A DNA stretch of 18,310 nucleotides from Candidatus Aenigmatarchaeota archaeon (GCA_020343635.1 CP070804.1:511127-529436), one strand, 5' to 3'; shown: positions 1 to 6,564, counted from the stretch's first letter. The notes: generated by a model not told the origin, from the sequence alone. Made by a program: numbers and translations.

Positions 1-1
1 G

Positions 2-46
2 CCGCCTCCACCACCACCGCCTCCCCCTCCTCCCCCACCACCGCCG
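2..46 (+). repeat. Polyproline codon run (15 consecutive Pro)
   Basis: Fifteen CCN codons in a row, using all four CCN codons except CCG/CCT/CCA/CCC bias to none, lie in frame with the pectate-lyase domain and end at Thr-Gly just before it. The mixed codon choice argues for selection on the peptide rather than simple DNA slippage. It most likely encodes a stiff linker between an upstream domain outside the window and the catalytic domain. Confidence 0.85.
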
Positions 47-1486
47 ACAGGCATGGTGCCTGCCTTCCCGGGGGCAGAGGGCTGGGGAGCTGTAAGCCAG
101 GGCGGAAGGGGCGGAAAGATCATGTTCGTCACTAGCCTTGCAGACAGCGGCCCTGGAACCCTCAGGGAGTGCATGGAATCAACAGGTCCAAGGACTTGCG
201 TGTTCAAGGTCTCAGGATACATCGACCTGCTGTATGCTATCATTGTCAACAGCAGCTACCTGACAGTCGCTGGACAGACAGCTCCTGGTGACGGCATAAC
301 CATAAGACGACACTTCTCGAAGCTTATCAACAATACTGACCCGTGCACGCTGCGCCTCATAAATATCGGAGGCTACAAGGGCGATTACGGCCTGGAAGAG
401 CCTGTCAGAGACGTTGTCATCAGGTATCTGCGTTTAAGGCAAGGAGGCCCTGTGAAGAACAAGGAGTGCCCGCCCCAAGCAGACACAGGATCTAACATCG
501 GGATTTACGGTGCCTACAATGTCATCATTGACCACGTGACTGCTGGCTGGGCAAATGATAATCAGATGAGCATGCATTTATCTGGCTGGAGGGCTATGGA
601 AATCCAGAACATAACGATACAGAAATCACTGATTCATGAACCCCTGGTAGGGCATAACACAGGAATAGGTATGGGTGGTAGTGGCTATGATAAGACAGAC
701 CCGCCAAAGTACTTTGACCTGACAAATATTGACATTCATCATAACCTGCTTCACTCTATTGGATACCGCAATCCTGGTGCCACTAGTGGCGGAACTAGGG
801 TTACAAACAACATCGTGTACAACTGGGCTAGCTCCCTAGCATTGATGAGTGGCGAAGCAAGGCTAGACTTGGTGAATAATTATTGGCGCACTGGTCCAAG
901 CACCCAGATGAGTACTTTTTGGAGAAGGCAGAACAGGTATTATAACATTACTGAAGATGGTTATCCGCCGTCAGTATATATGGCAGGAAACATAATGGAT
1001 ACACTTGAAGAGACAAAAGAGGCGAGCTGGGAGTCTTGGGTGTTAAGGGTGGGTCCAGAATATGTAGCAGGTCCGCTTCCCCCAGAGGGAAGAAGATTTA
1101 CACCATTGCCTGATTCCCCTATCGAAGTAAGCGTCACATCAGCACAGGATGCATATTCGAATATTTTGAATGATGTGGGAATGAACAGGAGATTAGATTG
1201 TGAGGGTAACTGGGTCTGGGTGCAGGACGCGGTTGATCAGAGGTTGATAAACGAGGTCACTAGCAGGACAGGTTTTGGTAGAGAGAAAAAAAATGTGGAA
1301 GAAGCAGGAGGATGGCCAACACTGTCATCTGGAACTGCATGCCCCGACACAGACAACGACGGCATGCCCGATGCGTTTGAGGAAAAGTACGGCCTCAATG
1401 CCACCAATCCCTCAGACAATGCCCTTGATAATGACGGAGACGGCTACTTGAATATCGAGGAGTACCTGAATGGTGAAACTCCTTAA
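2..1486 (+). CDS. Secreted pectate-lyase-like protein, 5' end outside the window
   Basis: The reading frame is open from base 2, so the gene starts upstream and the ATG at 53 is probably internal. After a run of 15 prolines the protein begins with the hallmark of right-handed beta-helix pectate lyases: FPGAEGWG, GGRGGK, then SGPGTLRE, GQTAPGDGI and VVIRYLRLR. Further on are NVIIDHVTAGW and the HHNLLHS...RNPGA segment, which match the family in order. The last 50 or so residues hold two Asp-rich stretches (DTDNDGMPDAFEEKYGLN and DNDGDGYLNIEEYLN), a C-terminal pattern often seen on bacterial pectate lyases and likely to bind calcium. Family knowledge says such enzymes cleave polygalacturonate by beta-elimination outside the cell; catalysis here is inferred. 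The bacterial-type architecture suggests horizontal transfer. The signal peptide, if any, is outside the window. Confidence 0.85.
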   Translation, partial: PPPPPPPPPPPPPPPTGMVPAFPGAEGWGAVSQGGRGGKIMFVTSLADSGPGTLRECMESTGPRTCVFKVSGYIDLLYAIIVNSSYLTVAGQTAPGDGITIRRHFSKLINNTDPCTLRLINIGGYKGDYGLEEPVRDVVIRYLRLRQGGPVKNKECPPQADTGSNIGIYGAYNVIIDHVTAGWANDNQMSMHLSGWRAMEIQNITIQKSLIHEPLVGHNTGIGMGGSGYDKTDPPKYFDLTNIDIHHNLLHSIGYRNPGATSGGTRVTNNIVYNWASSLALMSGEARLDLVNNYWRTGPSTQMSTFWRRQNRYYNITEDGYPPSVYMAGNIMDTLEETKEASWESWVLRVGPEYVAGPLPPEGRRFTPLPDSPIEVSVTSAQDAYSNILNDVGMNRRLDCEGNWVWVQDAVDQRLINEVTSRTGFGREKKNVEEAGGWPTLSSGTACPDTDNDGMPDAFEEKYGLNATNPSDNALDNDGDGYLNIEEYLNGETP

Positions 1487-1550
1487 TTGAAAACCTTTAT
1501 TCCGAAACAAATCGTATGCATTTATTAGGTTCCTGCCGGAAATTATTAAT

Positions 1551-1817
1551 ATGAAGATATGGATGGTCGTCTTGGCAGTACTTTTGTACTCACTCGTCCC
1601 TCTTGCTGGTGCACAGGAAGAGCCCAAGCTGCAGCTCAACATGACACTCGATGACAGCATAACAGATACGGAGAAATATGCGTACGCCGTAGGCTATGTG
1701 TATGTAAACGTTACAGAACCCCCTCCACAGACTTTCGGAATGACAGGATTGTTCACATTCCAGCCTTTCGATTTTGAAGAATTCTTTGAAGGAATAAGAT
1801 CTTTCCTGGGGCTTTAG
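1551..1817 (+). CDS. Small secreted protein, unknown function (88 aa)
   Basis: I do not recognise this protein. It starts with a clear signal peptide (MKIWMVVLAVLLYSLVPLAGAQ, cleavage plausible after AGA). The mature part is about 67 residues, acidic and rich in aromatic residues, with two N-glycosylation sequons (NMT, NVT), a PPPQ segment and a hydrophobic end (FEEFFEGIRSFLGL). A TATA-like stretch (CATTTATTAG, 1518-1527) lies about 28 bases upstream of the ATG, so the transcript is probably leaderless. The last 65 bases overlap the opposite-strand membrane-protein gene. It is likely exported, but nothing points to a role. Confidence 0.7.
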   Translation: MKIWMVVLAVLLYSLVPLAGAQEEPKLQLNMTLDDSITDTEKYAYAVGYVYVNVTEPPPQTFGMTGLFTFQPFDFEEFFEGIRSFLGL

Positions 1818-2103
1818 CTTTTTTCTCAGGTTCTTTCCTGTAGGGACTTATGTTGGATAATCTGCGTAATATCAGGTATCTTACGCCAACCGCAATCAAA
1901 GCTATAACCAGGGCGTAAATGATTATTCCAAGAGGGTCTATGTCCGTGACGCCTGTGGCCGCTATCCATGGGATGAGCTGTATTATGATCCCCAGACAGG
2001 CTGCCGTTATGAATACCAGGGCGAACGTCATGAATGAGCTCGCGAACATCACCACGGCCACGTTGAACGTGAATTTCCTCAACTTCCTGTCGATTGACTT
2101 CAT
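1753..2103 (-). CDS. Two-helix membrane protein, unknown function (116 aa)
   Basis: Unrecognised integral membrane protein. A basic N-terminus (MKSIDRKLRKF) is followed by a helix around residues 14-44, a short polar loop (ATGVTDIDP) and a second helix (GIIIYALVIALIAVGVRYLI). It ends with a very basic tail (SPYRKEPEKKAKAPGK...). The charges put both ends in the cytoplasm with a short outer loop. I chose the ATG at 2103 because GAGG sits just upstream and the TATA-like element at 2153-2164 predicts transcription starting near 2133; a GTG at 2136 would add 11 residues. Its 3' end overlaps the convergent secreted-protein gene by 65 bases. Confidence 0.7.
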   Translation of the reverse strand: MKSIDRKLRKFTFNVAVVMFASSFMTFALVFITAACLGIIIQLIPWIAATGVTDIDPLGIIIYALVIALIAVGVRYLILRRLSNISPYRKEPEKKAKAPGKILFLQRILQNRKAGM

Positions 2104-2152
2104 CAACCCTCTTAGTCCTGATTTTTGAATTACCACAATTTATGTTTACCCC

Positions 2153-2164
2153 AAATATTAATAA
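2153..2164. promoter_or_regulatory. TATA-like element between divergent genes
   Basis: AAATATTAATAA lies between the divergent membrane-protein and rfcL starts. It is near-symmetric and at a suitable distance for both: about 37 bases before the rfcL ATG and about 55 before the leftward ATG. It could serve either or both genes; this is inferred from position and composition only. Confidence 0.4.
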
Positions 2165-2194
2165 CACAAATCGCATTATCATTAGGTGTTTCCC

Positions 2195-3382
2195 ATGCAG
2201 CTGTGGACGGACAAACACAAACCAGAAACCACCGAGGATATGGCCGGACAGGATCAGCCCCTTTTCGAGGCAAAGAGGTTCCTGAAATCATGGAAACCCG
2301 GAACAGGGCTCATATTCTTCGGACCCCCAGGAACGGGAAAGACAATCATGGCCGAAATGCTCGCAAAGGAGAGAGGAGATTTCCTTGTGCATATGGACGC
2401 TTCTGATACCAGGAGCGCCAGCGAGATCGAGGGTACGCTCTCGGAAGCCACGAAGCAGCAGACCCTTTTCCATAAGGGCAAGATTATATTAATGGATGAA
2501 GTCGACTCGATGAGCGGCAGGAGCGACAGGGGAGGGGCAGGAAGCATAGCGAAGATAATAGCAGAATCGAAGTTCCCTGTCATAGTATGCGTCAACGATA
2601 TCAAGGACCCCAAGCTCAGGCAGATAAAGAAGGTGAGCAGGCGCGTGAAATTCGGCCCGGTCGACAGACATGACATAGCAAAATTCCTCAGGAGAATCGC
2701 CAAGAAGGAACGCATCAAGGTCGGCGATGAGGTGCTGAACGGCCTTGCGCGCTGGTCTGACGGGGACGTGCGCTCTGCCGTGCTCGACTTCCAGATGCTT
2801 TCACTGGGCAAGAAGGAGATCGACGAGGAGTCCTTCACCTCGATAGGCTTCCGTGAAAGAAGGAAAGAGCTCGAGGACGTGCTTATGGGACTCATGAGGA
2901 CGCCTTCGATAAGCGCCAACAGGAACGCCATAAGGAACGCTGACACGGATCCGGACGATCTTTTCCTGTGGCTGGAGAGCAACATATACAGGACGAGCAG
3001 CGATCCGGGGTTCATAGCTGACGCATACGACCACCTTTCGATTGCAGACATCTACCGCGGACGGGTAATGAGCCAGCAGAACTGGCGCTTCAAGGCGTAC
3101 ATGATAGACATCATGTCAGGCATAGCATCGCTCAGGAAGGGGGAGTTCATAAAGCCGGAAACCATCCGGACTCCAGACAGGATAATAATGCTGGCCAGGA
3201 CGAGGTTCAAGCGCATGGTAATGGAACCTGTCGTAAGGAAGCTGGCGGAGCATACCCACTGCTCCATGCGTACTGCCAACTTCGATTACATGCCCTTTTT
3301 AATGTTCTTGGCCAAGAAAGGATTTGTACCTGAAGAACTGGAGCTCACCCCAGAGGAACTGGACGCTCTGAAGAAGTATTAA
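2195..3382 (+). CDS. rfcL: Replication factor C large subunit
   Basis: This is the clamp-loader ATPase subunit that, with small subunits, loads the PCNA ring on DNA. The N-terminus (LWTDKHKPETTEDMAGQ) matches the RFC family opening. Walker A is GPPGTGKT and Walker B is ILMDEVDSM. The NDIKDPKLR stretch, where small subunits carry the SRC arginine-finger motif, and the later DDLFLWLESNIYR, LSIADIYRGR and QQNWRFKAY segments identify the archaeal large subunit. GDVRSA marks sensor 2. I chose the ATG at 2195 because AGGTG is six bases upstream; a GTG at 2186 would add three residues. At 395 residues it is shorter than the roughly 480 usual for the family, and I see no C-terminal PCNA-interacting (Qxx[ILM]xxFF-like) motif. 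The stop codon is followed directly by a tRNA gene. Confidence 0.93.
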   Translation: MQLWTDKHKPETTEDMAGQDQPLFEAKRFLKSWKPGTGLIFFGPPGTGKTIMAEMLAKERGDFLVHMDASDTRSASEIEGTLSEATKQQTLFHKGKIILMDEVDSMSGRSDRGGAGSIAKIIAESKFPVIVCVNDIKDPKLRQIKKVSRRVKFGPVDRHDIAKFLRRIAKKERIKVGDEVLNGLARWSDGDVRSAVLDFQMLSLGKKEIDEESFTSIGFRERRKELEDVLMGLMRTPSISANRNAIRNADTDPDDLFLWLESNIYRTSSDPGFIADAYDHLSIADIYRGRVMSQQNWRFKAYMIDIMSGIASLRKGEFIKPETIRTPDRIIMLARTRFKRMVMEPVVRKLAEHTHCSMRTANFDYMPFLMFLAKKGFVPEELELTPEELDALKKY

Positions 3383-3457
3383 GAGCCTGTGGCTCAGTAT
3401 GGATAGAGCGCAGGATTGCGGATCCTGAGGTCCCGGGTTCGAATCCCGGCAGGCTCG
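3383..3457 (+). tRNA. tRNA-Arg (anticodon GCG)
   Basis: Full cloverleaf of 75 nt. The acceptor arms GAGCCTG and CAGGCTC pair at 7/7, the D stem is GCTC/GAGC, the anticodon stem is CAGGA/TCCTG with loop TTGCGGA, and the T arm is CCGGG-TTCGAAT-CCCGG. The discriminator base is G and CCA is not encoded. Anticodon GCG reads the arginine codons CGC and CGT. There is no intron. It begins on the base immediately after the rfcL stop codon and has no obvious promoter of its own, so co-transcription with rfcL and release by RNase P is likely. Confidence 0.96.
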
Positions 3458-3465
3458 CTTAACAA

Positions 3466-3475
3466 CATTTAAATA
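3466..3475 (+). promoter_or_regulatory. TATA-like element for the Zn-ribbon/EF-1beta pair
   Basis: An AT-rich stretch (CATTTAAATA) lies 48 bases before the Zn-ribbon ATG, just after the tRNA. Transcription would start near 3497, leaving a leader of about 25 bases that contains a GGGTG ribosome-binding sequence five bases before the ATG. Confidence 0.45.
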
Positions 3476-3522
3476 CCAGCCTCACATATTAAGTTAAATC
3501 GCCCCAGGCGAAGGGTGTTGAA

Positions 3523-3687
3523 ATGACGAAGACATGCATCTCATGCGGGAAGAAGGTGGAGACAGAGAACTACTGGGTCGAATTCGACTGTCCCCAGTGC
3601 GGAGAGGAGAAGATAACCCGCTGTGAAAGGTGCAGAAGGCTGGCCAATGTTTACAAGTGCCCCAAGTGCAAGTTCGAAGGGCCGTGA
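3523..3687 (+). CDS. Small Zn-ribbon RNA-binding protein (HVO_2753-like family)
   Basis: A 54-residue protein with four CxxC knuckles: CISC at residue 5, CPQC at 23, CERC at 34 and CPKC at 46. Each pair of knuckles can form one zinc ribbon. It ends in FEGP, typical of the conserved archaeal small zinc-ribbon family annotated as RNA-binding and translation-related. That family is usually encoded next to elongation factor 1-beta, as here (5 bases apart, same strand). GGGTG five bases upstream supports the start. RNA binding is inferred from the family; the zinc motifs are seen directly. Confidence 0.9.
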   Translation: MTKTCISCGKKVETENYWVEFDCPQCGEEKITRCERCRRLANVYKCPKCKFEGP

Positions 3688-3692
3688 TTATA

Positions 3693-3944
3693 ATGGGAGA
3701 CGTAATTCTTGTGTACAAAATACTGCCTAAGGACCCCTCAAAGTTCGAGCAGGTCAAGACCGGACTGGATAAAATCAGGCACCAGAGGATAGAGGACGAG
3801 CCCATAGGCTTTGGCGTCACGGCAATAAAGTTCACGGCGATGGTCCCGGACGAGGGCGGGAAGCAGGAGGAGCTCGAGAATCAAATCAGCGCCATTGACG
3901 GCGTCGGAGAGATGGAGCTTGTCCACTTCTCAAGAAGCATGTGA
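3693..3944 (+). CDS. ef1b: Translation elongation factor 1-beta
   Basis: An 83-residue protein, close to the usual length of archaeal EF-1beta, which is the guanine-nucleotide exchange factor for EF-1alpha. Recognisable segments are the N-terminal MGDVILVYKILPKDP, the central EPIGFGVTAIKFTAMVPDEGG and the C-terminal IDGVGEMELVHFSR. The start at 3693 is fixed by homology (MGDV) and by the preceding stop of the Zn-ribbon gene at 3687; the same frame stays open upstream but overlaps that gene. The two genes probably form one transcript. A T-rich stretch (3945-3960) follows the stop and can act as an archaeal terminator. Confidence 0.93.
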   Translation: MGDVILVYKILPKDPSKFEQVKTGLDKIRHQRIEDEPIGFGVTAIKFTAMVPDEGGKQEELENQISAIDGVGEMELVHFSRSM

Positions 3945-3945
3945 T

Positions 3946-4392
3946 TTATTTTATTTTTCTTAAGGCATTTAATCCGGCTTCATGACATTTCCGCTCGAAT
4001 TCATCTCTTAAAACCCTTTCATGACACCTAAGAATCCTCACCACTCCAGGCGGTGCATGGAGTAATTCCGAGAATTCTTCCAAATCATCAATGTCAACTG
4101 ATGCTAGCGTCCCTTCTTCAGCATACTGTGAAAATGGATCTTTTCTGAGATCAAAAGGTTTTACATCTTTTCTGCCAGGGACAAAGGGGTATACAAGAGA
4201 GAAAGGGTTTTCACCTAGATACACCTTAACTGATCTTACACAAGGCCTGGGGGCGTCTCCTCTCAGCCTTCTGATTCGAGCAGGATCAGCTTCTATAAGA
4301 CCGGGCCTGTTCACGTCCCCAATATCACATACATCGTAATGAACAAAAGATGAGGGTTTTATGTAAAGTGGACTGCTATTCCTGTCATACAT
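3946..4392 (-). CDS. Hypothetical protein (148 aa)
   Basis: Unrecognised soluble protein with no signal peptide or membrane segment. It has several Pro/Arg-rich stretches (DPARIRRLRGDAPRPC), a GENPFSLVYPFVPGRKD segment and an acidic region (SVDIDDLEEFSELL). Scattered cysteines form no obvious zinc site. The ATG at 4392 is preceded by a TATA-like TCTTAAAATT around 4406-4415, giving a nearly leaderless transcript separate from the L14e gene upstream. Its stop codon is one base from the stop of the convergent EF-1beta gene. Composition is more AT-rich than the flanking translation genes, suggesting an accessory gene. Confidence 0.65.
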   Translation of the reverse strand: MYDRNSSPLYIKPSSFVHYDVCDIGDVNRPGLIEADPARIRRLRGDAPRPCVRSVKVYLGENPFSLVYPFVPGRKDVKPFDLRKDPFSQYAEEGTLASVDIDDLEEFSELLHAPPGVVRILRCHERVLRDEFERKCHEAGLNALRKIK

Positions 4393-4431
4393 GAAATCGC
4401 CTTAATTTTAAGATTGATAAGGCTAAGTTTT

Positions 4432-4461
4432 AAAAACAGAAGGCCTATTTCTTGGCCTTCT
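4432..4461 (-). terminator. Hairpin plus T-run after the L14e gene
   Basis: On the - strand an 8-bp perfect stem (AGAAGGCC / GGCCTTCT at 4438-4445 and 4454-4461) encloses an 8-base loop and is followed after one base by five T. It spans the L14e stop codon and resembles an intrinsic terminator for the long leftward operon. Part of the stem is coding sequence, so the match could be fortuitous. Confidence 0.5.
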
Positions 4462-4993
4462 TCTTCTCTGTTTTCTTCTTTGCAGCTGGCTTCTTCTCAG
4501 GCTTCCTTTCTTTGGGTTTATGTCCCTTCTTCTCGGGCTTGGGCTTTCCCTTCTTTTCAGGCTTTGGCTCTGGCTTCTCTTCCTTGGGCGCTTCCTTTGG
4601 TTCTTCCTTCTTAGGCTCCTCTTTCTTCTCGGGCGCGGGTTTTTCAGGCTTCGGTTTCTCCTTGGCTGCCTTTGCCCCTGCTATCCTCTTCCTTTCAGCG
4701 TCCTTCGCCTTCTCTATGTCCTTTGCCGAGGGCGCCTTTACTCCGAGCTTTTCGAAAAGACCGTCCTTCTTGTAAACCGCAAGAACCTCGTCATCTGTGG
4801 CGTTCTTCTTGATCTTGACGGCCTCAGGTGTCGGCTCAACATGATGAATACTGCACTTCCTTCTCTTGACAGTCGTGGCAGCCTTCGGGCCGGTCACCAG
4901 GACGAAGCCGTCCTCCAAGACGTCCAGAATAACGCAGAACTTGCCGGATTCCCTGCCGGCTGTTTTCATACAGATCCTGCCTACATCGATCAT
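4445..4993 (-). CDS. rpl14e: Ribosomal protein L14e with long Lys/Pro/Glu tail
   Basis: Large-subunit ribosomal protein of the KOW family. Residues 1-85 match archaeal L14e: MIDVGRICMKTAGRESGK, CVILDVLEDGFVLVTGPK and VKRRKCSIHHVEPT. Archaeal L14e is usually around 75-100 residues; here about 95 extra residues follow, almost entirely Lys, Glu, Pro and Ala (repeated PEKK, EEPK and KPEKK blocks), strongly basic at the very end. I chose the ATG at 4993, whose ATGA overlaps the stop of L34e; an in-frame ATG at 5002 would add three residues. In many archaea cytidylate kinase lies between L34e and L14e, but it is absent here. Confidence 0.9.
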   Translation of the reverse strand: MIDVGRICMKTAGRESGKFCVILDVLEDGFVLVTGPKAATTVKRRKCSIHHVEPTPEAVKIKKNATDDEVLAVYKKDGLFEKLGVKAPSAKDIEKAKDAERKRIAGAKAAKEKPKPEKPAPEKKEEPKKEEPKEAPKEEKPEPKPEKKGKPKPEKKGHKPKERKPEKKPAAKKKTEKKKAKK

Positions 4994-5268
4994 TCCTTCC
5001 ATCTCTCCATATTCTTCAGTTTCACCTTCGCTCTTGTGCATGGGGCGCAAAGATTGCCTCCGTAGGGCCTCTCGGGGCTCCTCTGGCTCTTCCTCAGCTT
5101 CCTTATTTCGGACGGAAGCCCCCTGGGCACTCCGTGCAAAGGCCTCTTGCATTCAGCACACCTGGCAATACCAGGCTGCTTCTTTCTGTACCTGACCCTG
5201 ACAGTACCCCCGGGTGTCGTCACCCGCTTTCTCCTGAAACTCCTTGACCTCTGTGCTCGTGTAGGCAT
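4990..5268 (-). CDS. rpl34e: Ribosomal protein L34e
   Basis: Large-subunit protein of 92 residues with the zinc-binding pairs CAEC (37-40) and CAPC (74-77), separated by the family's RPLHGVPR segment. The N-terminus is very basic (MPTRAQRSRSFRRKRVTTPGG). GGTGA upstream of the ATG supports the start. The stop codon overlaps the L14e start (ATGA). It follows the DUF106 gene after a 73-base gap that contains its own TATA-like element, so L34e-L14e may also be transcribed independently of secY. Confidence 0.94.
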   Translation of the reverse strand: MPTRAQRSRSFRRKRVTTPGGTVRVRYRKKQPGIARCAECKRPLHGVPRGLPSEIRKLRKSQRSPERPYGGNLCAPCTRAKVKLKNMERWKE

Positions 5269-5306
5269 CTAAGTCACCGTTAACAGCTTACATCTATGTA
5301 GCGAAA

Positions 5307-5317
5307 CCTTTTATTAG
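5307..5317 (-). promoter_or_regulatory. TATA-like element upstream of L34e
   Basis: Read on the - strand, CTAATAAAAGG lies about 45 bases before the L34e ATG in the only sizeable gap of the secY-L14e block, so transcription would begin about 20 bases before the start codon. This is supported by position and composition only. Confidence 0.4.
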
Positions 5318-5341
5318 TTTACGTTTTTTCTCCTTAAAAAG

Positions 5342-6028
5342 TTACACGACTCCCATCAGTTTTCTGAGAATGAAAGTGGCGGGAAGGCTTATGAAGAAGT
5401 ACCACCAGAACCATGACAGATAATTGCCTATTAACGGAAGCTCGAACGGCATCTCGGCTATGAACATCTCGAACCGGACCGCCTCCTCTTTGGGCTCGGC
5501 AAACAGGAAGAAACCCTCCATCTGCGTGACAGGCTTCCACAGGGCCCCGCTGTAACGGAAAACCTCATCATTGGCGAATCTCTCATCCTCGGAGAAGGTG
5601 CCGTCGTCGTTGAAGTCCACACCGGTAACGAACCCCTCATCGTTACTTTCATACATCATTGAATGTTCCTCGCCCGCGTATGAGAAGACAGGCTCGTTTT
5701 CCCCGCTGAAATCCGCGCGGACACCCCCGAAGTTGGTGTTAAGCCACCCAAGCAGCAGGAAAAATATCAGTATGGTGACCATCATGGGCTTCATGCTGGA
5801 CCTGAACTGTCGCTGGCTGGCTTTCAGCATCTCGTTGGCGTATTCGTTCATCTTTGCCCTGTCTCCCGCCTTCTTGGCTTCATTCATCTTGTTCTTGTAG
5901 AAGCGCATGTCGTCCTTCATCTTCCTTATCTCTTCGGGCTTGGTCAGGACCCTGTAGATAACGGTTATGATCACCGAAAGTCCAATCGATAACAGCGTAA
6001 TCGTAAGGAAGGGGGACAGTTCCATCAT
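5342..6028 (-). CDS. DUF106 / EMC3-like membrane insertase with EF-hand-like loop
   Basis: Member of the archaeal DUF106 family, related to the YidC/Oxa1/EMC3 insertases that help membrane proteins fold into the bilayer. Helix 1 is at residues 8-28. It is followed by a cytoplasmic coiled-coil rich in charged residues (about 30-75), helix 2 (about 81-97), an acidic outer segment (about 100-195) and helix 3 (about 203-221, SWFWWYFFISLPATF). Position next to secY and L34e is conserved in archaea. The outer segment contains DFNDDGTFSEDE (138-149), which fits an EF-hand calcium loop at positions 1, 3, 5, 6, 9 and 12. The start codon overlaps the upstream stop (ATGA at 6025-6028). Confidence 0.88.
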   Translation of the reverse strand: MMELSPFLTITLLSIGLSVIITVIYRVLTKPEEIRKMKDDMRFYKNKMNEAKKAGDRAKMNEYANEMLKASQRQFRSSMKPMMVTILIFFLLLGWLNTNFGGVRADFSGENEPVFSYAGEEHSMMYESNDEGFVTGVDFNDDGTFSEDERFANDEVFRYSGALWKPVTQMEGFFLFAEPKEEAVRFEMFIAEMPFELPLIGNYLSWFWWYFFISLPATFILRKLMGVV

Positions 6029-6564
6029 TTTACCATCATCCCCTTAAGTAATCCGTACAGCTCGTTGGCAGCTTCCCTGGCCCCATCGATACCGGCATCG
6101 ATGAACTTGAATGCGCACCCGGAATAACCTCCGATTAAGATTGCACATGTCCTCTCGAGTTCCTGGTGATATTCAAACTCCTTGGGATTCTTGATTTTCG
6201 CCTCAACGGCCAGTGGATGTACATCTATGTGCACTACGAAATCAGGCTTGAATATATCGAGAAGCTCCTTGTTGATCACGGGCAGAAAACCGTACTTTCC
6301 CTTCACAGTGAAGTACCCGTTGACTATTATATGATCCCCGGCCTTGGCCTTGATCATGCTCATCTGTATCGAATCTCTTATCTTCTTCTGCGTGTTCTTC
6401 AGGACTTTCAGCTCATCCGCTGCCTTGTCTTCTGAACCCATGAAATCGCTGAAGCTGAGTATCTTGAATTTCGTCTTGCCCTCCATGCCCTCAAGCGCAA
6501 GCCTGACTACAGACTCCTCCACTATGTTCGGCACACCTGTTATCAAAACCTTCATAATAATCAT
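6025..6564 (-). CDS. adkA: Adenylate-kinase-like protein (AdkA family), degenerate P-loop
   Basis: Placed between secY and DUF106, where archaea encode adenylate kinase AdkA, and alignable over its whole length: TGVP near the N-terminus, FKILSFSDFM, NTQKKI, VKGKYGFLP and a C-terminal amphipathic helix. The phosphate loop, however, reads GVPNIVEES (10-18) where AdkA has GVPGVGxTT. Two loop glycines and both hydroxyl residues are changed or shifted. The lid region lacks the arginines usual there (ETRxRD becomes NPKEFE). Archaeal AdkA often lacks the P-loop lysine anyway, so lysine loss alone is not the point. Catalysis is doubtful. ATGA overlaps join it to both neighbours; the ATG at 6555 is an alternative start. 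Confidence 0.75.
   Translation of the reverse strand: MIIMKVLITGVPNIVEESVVRLALEGMEGKTKFKILSFSDFMGSEDKAADELKVLKNTQKKIRDSIQMSMIKAKAGDHIIVNGYFTVKGKYGFLPVINKELLDIFKPDFVVHIDVHPLAVEAKIKNPKEFEYHQELERTCAILIGGYSGCAFKFIDAGIDGAREAANELYGLLKGMMVK

Noticed and set aside
2254..3051. Long open frame (265 codons) on the - strand opposite rfcL
   Set aside because: Antisense shadow of a well-conserved gene; its product is Ser/Leu-rich low-complexity sequence with no recognisable domain or promoter.
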